64,000 nt of DNA. Origin: Phyllostachys edulis (taxonomy: Eukaryota > Streptophyta > Magnoliopsida > Poales > Poaceae). The DNA is taken from NCBI GenBank assembly GCA_036346405.1, contig CM070548.1:90428588-90492587 (forward strand), in the 5' to 3' direction. Made by a program: the position numbers and the translations under genes. The number at the start of each line of letters is the position of its first letter. The stretch's first letter is position 1. This document shows, one piece after another, positions 44,061 through 58,100 of this stretch. A model generated the notes under the pieces. The model was not told where the DNA came from and made no database searches. It saw only the letters and a list, made by a program, of their open reading frames with translations.

Positions 44061-45960
44061 TGTCGAAACGCTGGTTTTTTGAAAATTTAGAAGTCATGTC
44101 AGACGTCAGGCGGTCTGATCGGTCACCCCTGACAATCAGATCGGCCGTGGGTAGGCCGAAGTGCTGGTAGTCTGACCGGCATGATGAGCGATATGACCGA
44201 ACTGTTGAATTTTGAGTCGGGCTAAAAATAGAGAGTGTAGACAAGTGAGAATTTTTATGCACTTAGTCTCATAATTTTTGGAACATCGAACTAAAAGTTA
44301 TATTCGAATTACATCCTGTAATATATTCTCAGCCTTAATCGTAGCCTGATCCACTCTATTTTTCCTAGCAAGTGAACACGAGAGGTTGCAGATTTTTCGA
44401 GAGAAAAATTGGCTAAGTCCGTTGGCCTGGCGGTCAGACCAGCCATGAGCGACGGTCTAATCGTCTCATCTCTGATCATTTGCCAGCAAGGCAGCGATGA
44501 TCGTGAGTTAGGTCAATGCATATGTGTTGCATGATGCATGTTTTGACTAATGTGGGTCAAGTTGCGAAAAACTTTATGTCCAAAATTAATTTCTTGGTCG
44601 ATTGTTGTGCAGGAAACTTGGAGGTCAACAACGGTCAACGGTAAGGATGATCGGGATTAGGCTAAGAGAGCTGAGATCCAGAACGATCAAGAATGTCAGG
44701 TGAAGTCATTAGACTCAAGCATAACGCAAGATGGACAAGGATGACCGAACAGAAAGTTCGGTGCAACATGTTGCATCAAGCGCGCACGGGGATCGGTGTA
44801 AGAGCCATGGTGGTTTCATTGGGACCCGGATAGTAGAGACTTGCCGACATGAAGAGATTCGTTGATCAACCTACACATGGCGAAGCATGTGATTGCCACG
44901 ACGATTGGACTCAATCTTTGAAGAAGGATCGAGAATGTGCATTTTGGCATCTTCACCAAAGTACCGTCTTGGTGACCTTTGGTAAAACCACGGCACTAGA
45001 CGGCGCAAGGAGATGCAGTTTATGTCAAGTGAATATAGTGATCACGAAAAGACAAATTCGGAAAGTCCAGTTCGTCATCCGTTTTGAGAAGAATGCGTGA
45101 GTGTAGACCCGTTTGTGTGTAGACTTAACGGATATCCGTTAGAGTTTTCTCTCTAAACCTAGCCTCTAGTATAAAAGGGAGAGGCCCAGACTTTGAGCCT
45201 CTGAAGCCTTCCAAGGCTAAACCCTAATTTGTGATTTGATGGAAAGTGGAGTAGAGGATGCTAAGGTTTGTGAGAGATGGATTGATTGAGTGCTCAAGTG
45301 TTGAATTTTTATCCTCTATGGTGGAGTGGTTGTAAACCAATAATTTTATCAAATCAAACCAAGCAAGATTTCCTTAAGATAAGTTTTTTCTTGCTCTTAA
45401 TCTCTCTTTGATGAATTTTTGAGATTTTGCTTGTTACTTTGATTTTGTTAGTGTTCATGATGTGATCTAACTTGCTAGGATACGTAGGGATACTTATAGG
45501 ATCATTTTGACCATCTTTCACCCACAAACAAGTTTTTGGGTTAAAGTTTGAAATTCCTCGGTTCTTATGCCCTATTTCCCTCATATAAGAAATTTATGGA
45601 ATCTTGGTTTCAATCTTTCCGACCATCGATTGGAATAAGTTCTTGGCCTTTCTGATGAGCTATGATTGAATTCAGATGATTCAAAAGTTGAGTCGTTTTG
45701 TGATCTTCTCGACTACTCCCAGACCACAGTGGTCAGATCGGTCATACCTGACGGTCAGATCGGCCTAGGAATGTAAGGTGTTTTGTGTGTTCTTGTCTCG
45801 AGTTTCATCTATTTTAACATAATACTTCCGCTATGATTGTGTTATGATATTCGTAGCTTTCATAGCTATCGAGGAGAAGGAGTTGAAATCGGTCGATAGC
45901 AAAAAAAAAAAAAGAGTGTAGCTTCTATTCACCTCTTCCCGTCGCCGTTTTGGTCTAACA
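44061..45960 (+). mobile_element. Probable SIRE-type copia solo LTR, 1.9 kb
   Basis: Ends with TTCTATTCACCTCTTCCC and then GCCGTTTTGGTCTAACA, the standard 3' end of SIRE/Maximus-type LTRs, after an A-rich run. The left boundary at TGTCGAAACGC is a best guess; I found no matching 5-bp duplication. Motifs of the form GGTCTGATCGGTCA / TGACGGTCAGATCGG recur at about 44108, 44450 and 45730. No primer site or pol sequence adjoins it. Confidence 0.6.
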
Positions 45961-48860
45961 AATACACAGTTGCACAATCAGACGGCTGAATATACTATAG
46001 CCTGAATGCGCAGATGATAAATAAACCGCGCGTGCCGTGTGGTGAGTGGTGACTTGTTGCTGGCAATACAGACCTCTCCTGATGGGACGGGCTGGAGTGC
46101 GCAACGCGAGCGGAGCGACGCTTCGATCGCTTGGTGCCGTCCCACGCCGGCCGGGAGGTTGTACTCGCACGTGCCGAAAGCGTGGGCTGGGGCGCCCCGC
46201 GTTCGCCTCCTCGGCTACCGAAAGCTCGTCGCGCCGAACAAGCCGCAGCGTGCTGGCGAGAACGAGCCTCCCCTCCATCCACGCATCGGCGTCGCTCGCC
46301 CCGCGAGGCCGAGCACCGTGTTGCATCGTGAGCCCGTGACTCGTTGGGCCAGCACGAGGTCGGCATGGGCAAGACCGTTGCATGTGTACACTGTGGTGGC
46401 ACTGGATTGCTTATACTGGTCACACAACACACCCACACACACTTGACCGCCTTCATGAGCAGACGTGCATGAAGCTGAGCAATTGCTGCACGACGTGTAT
46501 ATCGCTCTCAGAGGCACAGTACAATTCTCTGAGGTGGAGAGGCCATCGGGCCGTACTCCCCGGAGAGTTGTTGGTACATTTAGCACAGTTGGTGTTCTAA
46601 ATATCAAAAGTAGTCATCTCTTCATGTTAAATGCAAAAATAACATCTTATTCATATACCAGAGAACCAGAGCCACTGTGCGACAACACGTCACCGAGTCC
46701 AGCCCTAAGGGCATGGACATGCTCTCAGCCGGCAGTTTAAATTGCGTGAACACTGTTTTAAACACTATTTAGTACTATTTAAAATATTGTGTATAATACC
46801 ATTTGAACACTTTATAAAAATCAACTGAGAGCACTTTTTTCTTTGATTTTTTTTTACCTCATATTCGCAGCTTCAAATGTACTATCACATGTATCAAAAA
46901 AATTCCACATATTTTTTCACATGAAATCACAGTGCAACATAGCACACACAGCTTTAAATTTGGGTGTCAACCGTCGCCATCGTTACCCTTCGTTGGCCTC
47001 GGTGGCTTGGTGAATCGATAGACGGTGCATGTGAAATACTATTTGACGAGGCGGCTGCGGCGGCAGACAATAGTACAACATCACCGGTCGCGGCAATATT
47101 CTCACATATGTGTGCTACATCAATTAGTCTGAACCCTATAATTCTTTTTTTTCTATTTTTCAGTTGTTATTAACATAATAGGAAACTACAATAAGTTAAT
47201 TCCCTCTAACCCGACCACTGCATATGTCCGAGGTCAAATCCACCGAAAATGTACAGGTACTAAATAGTTCTTTAATTTATCACGACGTTCATTATAGTAT
47301 TTAACTAGATTATTGGTTATTGTCTAGCTAGAAACGGTAGAAAATCTAGGATTATGTGTAGTCCTAATGTAATTTAAAAAAAGATTTAGACTCCCCGTAG
47401 TTTAAAGGTAAATCATCCGAAGCAATTAAACGACAAAAAGATTGGCGAAAACTGTAAAATCGAAACTAACATTATTATTACTTTCATCTTAGCATAACAA
47501 GCACTAACAACAAAAGTATGCAAAAAATAGTATTGAACCTCTTTCACCAATTTACTATCGAAAATTGAATTTTCCAAATTTTAACACAGATTTTTTGAAT
47601 TTTTCCAAATTAGCTCAACAGAAATTTGAATTTGCACAACAGAATTTCAAAGAGAGAGTGGAGAATGAAGGGGGTATGGTGGCTATTTATAAAAAAAAAA
47701 TCATGATTTTTTAAATTTTTTTGACCCAAACGGTAAAAAAAACGATCAAAATGCCCCATCTACCGATTCTTCTTGCCATGCCTGCGTGCTGCACGACCAC
47801 CAAAGACGCCACCGCCTCACTGCCTCTACACCGCCTCTTTTCCCGCCTTAGTCTCCTCTCTCTGCGTCAGGCGCAAGAACACTAGGGCACCTTCTGCCAA
47901 AGAGCACCACCCTCCACGCCTCTGCCCTCTACGTCGGTGGTGCCCTCTGGCCTCTACTCCACAGCTCCGCCTTTCTCTGCTCCGGCCCTTTCCTTCCTCC
48001 GTGTCTTTTTTCTCCGTGCCGGCGCCGCCCCGACCTCCTATTCCCTCCGCTCCAGCCTCCTCTTCCCTCCTCGGCTCCTCTCTTCCCGAGCTGGCGGCGC
48101 CCTCCACTTCGCCTCTACCTAACGTCCTTTCTTGTCCCTTCCCGAGTTGGCCCAAGCACCCGACGCCTTCTCCTTTCTCCACGCCGGCAACGCCCCACCC
48201 TCCTTCTCCCTCCGCTCTAGAGCTATTCAAATGCCAGTAGAAGCTTTGACCGGCTTGAAAAGCTCCTACTGAATTGGCAGTTCGAGCCCTACTAGAAAAG
48301 GTGAAATTTCTATTAAAATGCATTATTTTAATCTTTTTGGAATAAAAAGTATTTATTTAATTCATTTTCGGATATTTCTATTATTTTAATTGTTTTTTTC
48401 AGATTTCGAGTCGGCCTGCTCCTTCAGGTAAATTGCAGATCCTAAGTCTGGCCGACATGATCGGGCTCGGTAGGCCGCCGAAGAAGGGCTACCGTGAACA
48501 GTGTCTACTCGCTGGCCTGCTCCTCCTCCTGCTCGCCGTCTCGTCGGCTTACTGGCAATTTCCTCGGCGTCGACGACTCGATGGCCTTTCCACAATCAGG
48601 CCATGCCGAGGTCGTGCCGTGCTGGGCACAGCCACGACACAAGCCGTCACTATTTGTGCTGGGCTGGACCGACCCACCGTGCCTAAGTGTCATCTAAACA
48701 CGACATAGGTCTTCGTGCCGGACCGATATAGCTTATGGACTGTACAGCAACTAGACTAAGTCTACAGCACCGTACCTCAAATCAGCCCTGCAGACACGGC
48801 CCGTCCAGCTCTACGATAGTCTCGTGCCGTGGGCCCGGCTACCCACGGCCGAACGGGCAA
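45961..48860. other. Unassigned DNA with two GC-rich islands
   Basis: Sequence at 46050-46400 is GC-rich with open frames on both strands but no domain I recognise. 46600-47760 is AT-rich. 47770-48240 is a CT/CCT-rich low-complexity stretch whose frame is proline/serine-rich on one strand and glycine/glutamate-rich on the other. 48410-48860 holds GGCC-rich, inverted-repeat-like sequence resembling hAT subterminal DNA, but no ends were defined. Confidence 0.4.
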
Positions 48861-49011
48861 GCAGAACAACGCCGAACCGAGCCGTCCCCTCCCCCATTTC
48901 CAGTTTCCACCCCGAAACCTCCTGCCGTCCGCCCCAAAATCCCAACTTTTGTTTCGCCTCCGCCTCGGCACGCGGCCGCCGGCACACGCCGCGCAGCGAA
49001 GGTTTCCTCAG

Positions 49012-49182
49012 GTAAGCCACACTCTCTAATCCCCACTCGACCCGCCTCCCAAACCCGACGCTTGCCGCACGCATCTCTCCAGCTCCCACCCAAATCGAGC
49101 ACACGCTTCTACTAGATCTCGATCTCGTGCTAGGGTTCCTCGGCTCACCGGCTCGAGCGCGCGGTGTTTGCTTATTGTGCAG
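49012..49182 (+). other. 5'-UTR intron of the OEP16-3 gene
   Basis: TTTCCTCAG|GTAAGCCA at 49011/49012 and TTATTGTGCAG|GAAGCG at 49182/49183 form a good GT-AG pair just before the ATG. Splicing removes the in-frame upstream ATG at 49127, which supports 49211 as the start codon. Confidence 0.65.
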
Positions 49183-49210
49183 GAAGCGGAGAGGAGCGGG
49201 TGAGGGAGCG

Positions 49211-51192
49211 ATGGCATCCGAGGATGACTCACCGGTGATGAAGACGGTGAAGGGCGCTGTGACGGGGCTGGCCGCGGGGACCATCTGGGGCACCGTCGTT
49301 GCCACTTGGTACGACGTGCCCCGGGTGGAGCGCCACGTCGCGCTCCCGGGCCTCATCCGGACGCTCAAGATGTGCGGCAACTACGGGGCCACCTTCGCCG
49401 CCGTCGGAGGGCTATACATCGGCGTCGAGCAGCTCGTGCAGAGCCAGCGCAAGAAGCGCGACTTCGTCAACGGGGCCATCGGCGCCTTCGTCGCCGGCGC
49501 CACCGTTTACGGCTACAGAGGTTAGATGCTCTTGCCGTATTCAACAGATGCACATGTGCCTTGGTCTGTAGATTCTTCTGGTCATTGCTAAATGGGTAGT
49601 GAATAGTGATATACTAGGGTTGTGCTATCTCCGTGTGTTTAGGATCGATATTGATATGCAGACATCTGGTATCAACTGGGATTGTGTTATACTGAATATG
49701 ATGAGATGATTCACACGAATTGGCCTAAATAGCAGTAGAAAATAAGAGGCACTAGGATTGAATGATTCAATAGCATTTCCTTGCGCTCCAAAGATCACCA
49801 ACATTAGGTTATAGGATGTTTATTACAATCTTAAGTACCTTAGAGGTGTTCTTTTCCTTTTGTGAACGATATTTGGAGAAACACGTGACTCAAATAAGAT
49901 TCTCTTGTTTAGGAACCACTACTTAGATGTCTGGAGCATTTTGGATTGGTTCATCCTAATTTTGGATGATGGCATAGTTTATGCTCCAATATTGGTTGAC
50001 TTCTGGTGACTACACAGTAGGTGTTATTGTGTGGACAGATACGGGTCAAACATATATTTCCATTATACTTGCTTTGATTCTGCAAGATGGGTTCCCTGGC
50101 TTAGATATGATCTTATTGATCTTCATGGCTAAAGTTTCACCCAGAGAAGTATTTAGAAGTCAATAAGCTTTTTAGCCATCTTATGATACTCATCTAGATA
50201 AGGCTAAACTAGACCTAATCACCTAACAGCCCATTAGACTTGTGGAACTTGTTTGCATCATGAGATCATTACTATTTCTGTCTGTTTATCATAAAAAGTA
50301 TAATAGTATGTCCATCTACTTATTGGCTGATTTTGAGTGAATTTTACTCATTTTAAAGTACTTCAGATTGGAAGTTCAGTTATCTGATTTCCTTTACTGC
50401 CTGGAACTGTGGATCCATTGACCATTTCACCGTCCTAATTGAGAGCAGCAGTTTTTTCGTAATGACATTATTGCTAATTTGCTATGCTTATATGTTAGTT
50501 AGCTTCCCATTTGGACATTTTATTGAATTTTATTTATTTCTTGCAACTTGAAGAACATGAGCGGAATTAGTCCAGATCAGGCCCCTCGTTCACTTGGAGA
50601 TGAGAAATTCAAACCCATGAATTTACATAATTATTGCTAAGAGATCCTGAACAGAAGCTCGATATTGGGTCTAGTAACAAATAGTCAGACATTATATCCT
50701 TGTAACGCCATTGCCCCTTGGTATGATCTTACTTCATACCTGGATAATAGTTCCCTGTGAATCTATTTACGCAGAAGTATATGATCTTACTACGGTGTTT
50801 TACTGCTATCACTTTCAGTTAGATATATGATGTCCCACCTAGTGTCAACATTATCCTTATCAAAGCATGCAAATCCAATGGTTATTCCTTGGGGATGTGT
50901 TCGGTCATATTTGATTCTTTATCATATTTGTAATAGGCTACTCTAGCTTTTCACACTCTTTTGTTCACTCGTTATATTCGTGTCTATGCTTCGGTATATT
51001 GGGTAGCAAGACTGATGTCTGTGTTAATCTGGAAACACCCAATTAGCAGGAAGGAGCATTCCGTCTGCCCTCACTGCTGGTTCTTGCCTGGCATTCACAT
51101 CATCTGTGCTCGACATTGGCGGCAATACTACTAGAGTGGACAATGGCAAAGAGTACTATTCGTACACAACCGAGAAGAAGCCCGCCCATTGA
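49211..51192 (+). CDS. OEP163: OEP16-3 / complex I B14.7-like protein (Tim17/22/23 family, 150 aa)
   Basis: Exon 1 is 49211-49520 and exon 2 is 51050-51192, with a 1529-bp GT-AG intron splitting a Gly codon (AGAG|GTTAG ... AGCAG|GAAGG). The protein reads SPVMKTVKGAVTGLAAGTIW, then ATWYDVPRVERHVALPGLIR, GGLYIGVEQLVQ and KKRDFVNGAIGAFVAGATV. These are the conserved segments of plant OEP16-3, a member of the preprotein and amino-acid transporter family with four predicted hydrophobic helices. In plants this branch is reported in the mitochondrial membrane as a complex I (NDUFA11/B14.7-type) subunit, despite the chloroplast envelope name. The C-terminus TTRVDNGKEYYSYTTEKK is also typical. Start chosen at MASEDDSP because the upstream ATG falls in a 5'-UTR intron. 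No defect is seen. Confidence 0.92.
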
Positions 51193-52180
51193 TATAAGTT
51201 GTGGACTCGTAGCACAAACCTTGCAAACCTTCAGCTCGGTGAATTTTGAAGCTGATGCGTGCTTTTGTCTATTTTGGTGATGCAGTCAATTCGTTTGCAA
51301 ATCCCTGGTAACTTGTGCTTGATGGACCAATATAACAGACTCAAAATACATCTTTGATTTGCTTTTGCGTGATCATTGATCACAATAAACGCCTGCTACG
51401 CACTGTACTACCTTGAATTGTTTGTTTAACCGACGTTGACAGCCTCGTACAATATGAATGCTGAAGTTTTCGTATTGGGATTCACTGTTCGTATGGCATT
51501 ATAGTCTGGAAATATGAGTTGTACATACTTGTGAATTAGCCTGCTGTGCCCCATCGGCTTGAAACTTGTACGACCTCCAATGCCGAAAGACTGCAAAATA
51601 TCGGCGCTTGATGGTGCGTGGTATTCGGATGTACCGGAATAAATCACTGTAGTAGGTTACGACTCAAAAGTGGCATGACGAATTAAAGCGTGCTTCAAGA
51701 CGAATTACATCGGAGAAACTGGACTGACGGTGTCCGCACGACTGCGTGTTTGTGGATGCGAAAAAACCGTGGCTGGACAAAGATCCACAGGATAAGGTGA
51801 ATAATTTGATCTTTGGCAGGGCCGGCGTCAACCAGGCAGTAGCATGTAGAGTAGGATATAGATTTCTACCCAACATCATCAAAAAAATATCTTTAACGTG
51901 TTATGGCTCTGGACCAACGTGGTCAAACAAATTAGTTTAGCCAGTTTACAAAAAGTAAAGGTGAAGGCTTAGCCATTTATCTCATCAGTAGTCTATCATT
52001 GTCACAACAATTGTCTTCACTTTCGTTATTATTATTGAACCCATCCTAAGAACCCCACCAAAAATAAATAAAAATCACTCTGCCGCCATGTGGACGTGAC
52101 AATCCTATGAGGGTAAAAACTCGAATCACCCTAGAAGCCCAAAATTGTTGGCAAAAACAACTATTCCGGATGCTGTTTCT
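51193..52180. other. Convergent intergenic region
   Basis: The stops of OEP16-3 (+) and FRIENDLY (-) are 988 bases apart. This stretch should hold both 3' UTRs. No other gene is seen. Confidence 0.6.
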
Positions 52181-55100
52181 CTACAATTTCTGCTTTGATT
52201 TCTGCTTCTTCAACTCCAAAGACGTACCTAATCCTACTGGAGTGTGACCGTCAGACTTGGCGGATGGCTCGTTGATATCCTTGGCTTCCGTAGTAGTGCC
52301 GTTTGGGGTAGGCCCGTTCGACTGCTGCCCTTCAGATTCTGTTGCTTGAGTGTTTGCAGTGGCAGAAGTAACAGTAGCGGAAGCAGCCGAGTTGATAAGG
52401 TTGAGAATTTGAGCTAGTTCAGACGCACTATTCGCAGCAGGTCCATTACGCACATTAACGCCTCTGGCAACAGCTTTCTTCCGAGCTTCTGCGGTTGCTC
52501 GAGCAGCTCGCTCGTCAACTCCTCTTACTCGAGGAACACCTTCTCCAACTACTGCAGCATTAAGAGATCTGTTGACATTTGCCGATCCATCACCAGATTG
52601 GATCGCAGCTGCCTTCATTGCTTGTAACAATCCAGGATTTGCCTGTCAACTCAAATCAAAAGGTAAGAATTGGATGCCACCAAGAACAAGTATAAACTAC
52701 GAAGATAGATATTTAAAACTTAAAAGTAATAATATACTTCATCAGCACTGATATTCACTTCCGGGAAAAGCCAAAAAATGATAGCAATATTGCATTGCCT
52801 TTTGACATGAGCAGGGTACTCAAGGACTAAAATAAGTCTACAAAAATAGCAAAATAAAATAACAGATGGAACATGAACTGGATTGAACAGTACAGCGTCC
52901 AACATGCACGAATCATATACAGTTACGGGAAGAATCCAATTCCTTTTGAGGGGTAGGGACTGTATCTTGTAATAAGATTATGCACTCTCAGTCCCAACTC
53001 GCAACTGCCGGTCCATCAATCCAATTAACAACTAGGAGGGCCAGACTTGTGTTGCCAACCACGGTTCTAGAAATACCGGTCCAGTTTATGTTTTGAATTT
53101 GAAAATGATAAAGATCTAATGAAGGGAACTTAGTCATTAGCCTCTAATATGCACATTTTTATGGAAGATCATGTTTAGGTGGTTCAACTGGACCGGTGTT
53201 CCAAAGACCGGAGCCAAGCTGGTTCCCGGCGGATTTGGGAACCCTGTTGCCAGCTTCCAAACGAACACTAGCATCTCGAGATCACATGGATAATAATTTT
53301 CCCTCACAGGATTGGAACTCTCAGATCACAAGATGGCATTCTCACATTTTAAAGGTGATTCTCATGAGGTATAAGCTAATTAAAAAATATCTACCTTCTC
53401 TTTGGCGTATGGCTATTCTGGCATTCAAGTGGGATCAAGTTCCAAGGCCATAATAGCAATAATTGCAAGTTGCAACTAATAGTTTACCTTCAAAAAGTCA
53501 ATAGCAGCACCAGATGGGTTAGTTCCCCGGCCTTTTTGCTTCTGGGCATTAACCTGTGCAAAGAAAAAAAAACTTTTATCGTCAATGCACAATGAAAAAT
53601 GATTTGGCATGGTAGGAAGGGGAAGGTATGCAAAGAAAAAGGGAATAAACCATTTTTCTACATTTCTTACGGAAATATTTTGCATTGCATTTATTGCATC
53701 TTATATTAGTAACGTACAAGAATATTGGGGGCAAAAGAGAAGCAACCCTAGAAAATTTCTTACAGAACATGACAACTCATACAACATATATACCAAATTA
53801 TGTGACAAATATTCATAATTTATTGCTCTTCCAAAGATAAATAAGCAACATATGCCATTGTATTGTATGATTCTGAAAAGTATCATGCTAATCAACGATA
53901 CCATTTGAACACATACCTGCTGTTCTCGCATCCTAAAAGTATGCAACCAATTTTCTGAATCTTTCGTTCGTGAATCATCAACCCCTAATTGTTTCACCAG
54001 TATATCATAAGTCTTCTTTTCATGCTGCCATCAAAAGCCAAAACATCAGTTCAATATTTTGAAATGTTGTTTTGCCAATCATTTTCCGTCAGAACTAACC
54101 TGAATTGAAAGCTTGTATGCACCCATACAATTGAATGCAATGGCAAGAGCATGATAGCATACTGCTGTTTGAATATGATCTGGGCCTAGAAGCCGCTCAT
54201 TCTTCTTAAGTGCTTCCTGAAGATACCTAAGAGCAGTATTCATATTGCTGGCATCCTGGTACATCATTGCAACATTTATAAGAGTTGCCGCAACATCCGG
54301 ATGATCAGGACCTGATGCTAAACTTAGCAAAAGCAGTGTGCGGGACATGTGCCGCAGCGCGAGTTCAGTTTGATTGAGCCCATGATAGAACAAAGCCATG
54401 TTACCGTAGCTGAAAAAAGAAAACAGAAGGTTAGAAAAAAAATGTTGTAAATTTTATGTGTTGTTAAACTAATATTACAAACATAACATTAAGGAACATG
54501 TCCAAACCCATGTTCAAATACTAACCAGCTGAACACTGTTCAACTAATTATATTGTTTGGAGGAACGAAATACCACTAACTCAGCAGCAAAAAGTACAAA
54601 ACCCATACAGGATTTTAACAATCTATTGTGCTTCTAGAGCTACCAGAATGTCCATAGTTACATTTTCTACAAGACTTAATTGCTTTACAGTTGAGATCTC
54701 CAGAGTTGCTTTAAAAATTTTGTATAAATGATGGGATTCAGAACTGACTAAGTTCTTGCGACAATAACAGAAAATTCAGTCTTACAAAGATAAAAGTAAG
54801 TTAAATTTATGATTTCTTGAGTTGTAAGGACAGCATCAAAATTCATAGCACAAATAAAAATTTTAAAAAGTACATGCCTGTGAGCTGTATCAGGATGATC
54901 TAGGCCAAGGCACCGCTCATTTATGATAAGTTCTCTATGTTGCTGCACAATTGCTCCTGCTGTATCACCAGCATGGTACAGAACCATAGCGAGGTACCTT
55001 TAGCCAAAATAAAACAAATAAAAAAGACAGGAGTTTCAATAGAATAAAGTATGTGCATAAGCATAATAACAAAAAATAAATTGTGGAAAATGCCAAACAT

Positions 55101-58100
55101 CTGAACTCTTCTGTGTCAATCTTCAATGTGCCTTACATATTCGTCATTGAACATGTGATAGAACATTATATTCCTTATGCATTGATTATCTTGTCATTTT
55201 ATGTAAGAAACATTTCAAATGATAAAATAATAGAGGACATATAGCATATAGCGTGATCTACACAATTCTGGAAATGCAGTGTAACATATCCATCTAGGAG
55301 GTTCAGGTTCTCATGACATGCATATTCCTCATGAAAGCAAATACTAGTAGAATAATCCTGTATCAAGAAGTTAACGTGTTACCGGCAACAGTTTGCAGCA
55401 TCCTTGTGCATGGGACCAGTGATCTGCAATTTCAATAATCAGAGATAAAAGTCAGAAGTTGTGAACATTCCATGCTAAGATAGCTGTGTTGTGTACCTGT
55501 TGAAGCAGCGAAAAAGCTTCAGAAAATAGTGCATAGGCCTCATTCAGCGTTCCCTAAAATGCATGAATCAAATTTTCAAAAATCGGTTCATTAAAAAAAC
55601 GAGTTGAAAAATTGGACAAGTCGACAACAAGATCATATCGGAAATATGTACCTCAGCCATCCGAATTTTCCCTGCTTCCATAAGATTCCTTGCATCAGTA
55701 CATATAGGAACCGAGTGCTTGACAACTGGTTGGAGATTCAAGATATCTGAAGGTTGGAATGGAGCTGTAGCATCCAGATCGTATTTGCGAGCAGCAATTG
55801 TTATTCCTACCTGTTACATGCAGAACATGTGACAGGTGACCCAATTTACTGAATGTACACCACCATGACATAACAATGATAATTTTGAAAGGCATTCTAT
55901 ACTATGGAGAACATGTATTCTACACGCAGGTAAACAATTCACAACAATGCACAAGAGCATCTCCTAGTCCTTACAACCCGAACTACTAAGAAATTTCTGA
56001 GTGAATACCAAACCAATCATCATCTGATAAATACAAGTATCACATAGGGCTGAGCAAAGCTAACCTTTTGGCAAAGATTGCGGAGAACCGCAACTCTTTT
56101 AGCCCCAAGCCTTGCATCATCTGGCACTTCAAACTAAATAAATTAAGTCCATTAGTGATGGTGTTCAAATACAAAGCTGAAGAACTGAAAGAAGCAGCAA
56201 CCGTCAGTACCTGATATTTTTGTTTTGCGAACTCCTTAATGTTGGCCCAAATTCCATCAGATGTTAAATGGGAATATGTTGATAGACCCTTTTTTGAAGA
56301 AGCTGCATGGCTCGATTTCTGGCCCTTGGCAGATTTATGGTTTTGTGTATTTTCATGACCCTAACAAATTGAATATTTAAAAGACAATATTCATTCATTA
56401 CAGTTAAGACACCAAGCAGTAATTACAGGATACACATACAAAAGCTCCAGATCTACTGGTGATAGTGCTGAACTTTAAAGTGCATTTGAATCCAATGAGA
56501 TTGCTTATGCCTGGGATAGCATACCTTCTGGGTTTTCGACTGCGTGCTGCCAACACTACCTTTTGTGGAAGCAACCAAAACTTTGCCAACAAAACAATTT
56601 AAGAAATGAGCAGTAGCTGGTCCAATATCATGATCTGGGCTTTGCCACAGTATTTCCTGGAATGGGAAGAACAACAATGGTTAACAAACAAGTACCCTTA
56701 CACTAATAACTGGCTTAAACATCGAAACAAGGAAAGCTATGCATTTTGAGAGTTCTATATGACAGAAGGAATTTAATGTGAATAATTATCTTATAATATA
56801 AATATCGGAACTGTAAGCCTAACCACAAGGTAGATATCACAACGACATGCATCCTGCATTAGCATTGCATATAAACAGTATTGATTGGTGTTCCACAAGG
56901 ATATGTTCATTCCTAGCACGATGGACACAAAGCCATAATATATGTAAGGTTTACATATTCCCATACTTGATCAAATTGTAACACAAACATTCATATATGA
57001 TCCATGAGAGAACTGTTGTGCAACTAGCCAGACAAGAATTCCCAATGTCATAAAAATAAACAGCTGCAATTAGCATAAAGAAGATAGATACATCACCTTG
57101 ACAACATGCTTTGCGGACCTAACAATTATCTCAGCAGAAAACAAGTCCCATAAATGTGGTAAATGTTTGATCATGCCTGCAACCTGAGAGGGAGGAATTA
57201 TGTCATGAACTTAATAAATGCAACAGAAGGTTTTCACTTTCAGCGGCATCAGTTCAGAGACTCACTTTGCCCAGATACCTAACATTTATCCCACTGCTAT
57301 GCAGCACATCAGTTAAACTTTGACCATCCATAGGAGAGACATCAAGAGAGCAAAGATCCTGAACAAACTTTGGGATCACTGTGTCTAGAAGATATGAACC
57401 AGCCTTTTTAACCAACGCTTCGTCTGCTGCAATCTCCTAATAATAGTGAATAGTATAATGTTATAAAATTGGGATAGGGATATAAACAAAGAGTAGTTCT
57501 AAAACTAACCTCTGGACTACCAGCGAGCTTGTACTCTGTGAACACATTTGGATTGAAAAGGATTTCAGCAATTGAGTCATTATGTTCAGCAGGTCTAGGA
57601 GCAGAGCATTCATCAGACGTGTCATGTCCTTCCACAGAAGTAGCCTGAATTAACGGGAATAAGTTTCCACTTTCCAGCTTACATATGTGCAAGAAATTTA
57701 GGTGCCTTTTATTAGATTTCAGCCACTTCGATATATGAGCGCACAGGCTCATCCAACTACCATAACTGTTGGATAAAAATGGCAAAAATAATTTGCTTTA
57801 TGCCACAGTAGAAAGTAGAGCTATAGATAAACAAATTATGATCATGCAACTGCAAACCAAGGAAGATATAAATGCCACTAAAAACATGGCAACGTTTTTT
57901 TGGTTCTATGACAGGAAAATGGCATATTCAAAGATTTTTCTGTTTTGGAGTGACACATCAAAACTATTTTCCAGTTGCTTGTTTAAAAATGCATGTTTTG
58001 AACAAACATAGCAAAACTTCCCTACACAGAAGTAGAACGACAGTGAGAACACATTCAGCACCAACCGTAGCATCAGAAGTACTTGCAGATTGGTCACTAG

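Noticed and set aside
45955..46607. Minus-strand frames of 130-153 codons
   Set aside because: Overlapping frames in a GC island with no recognisable domain; could be a gene fragment but not supportable.
47773..48323. 155-codon plus frame and 165-codon minus frame
   Set aside because: CT-rich simple sequence; composition, not conservation, explains the open frames.
49127..49210. Upstream in-frame ATG for OEP16-3
   Set aside because: Falls inside a likely 5'-UTR intron (49012-49182), and family members start close to the MASEDD position.
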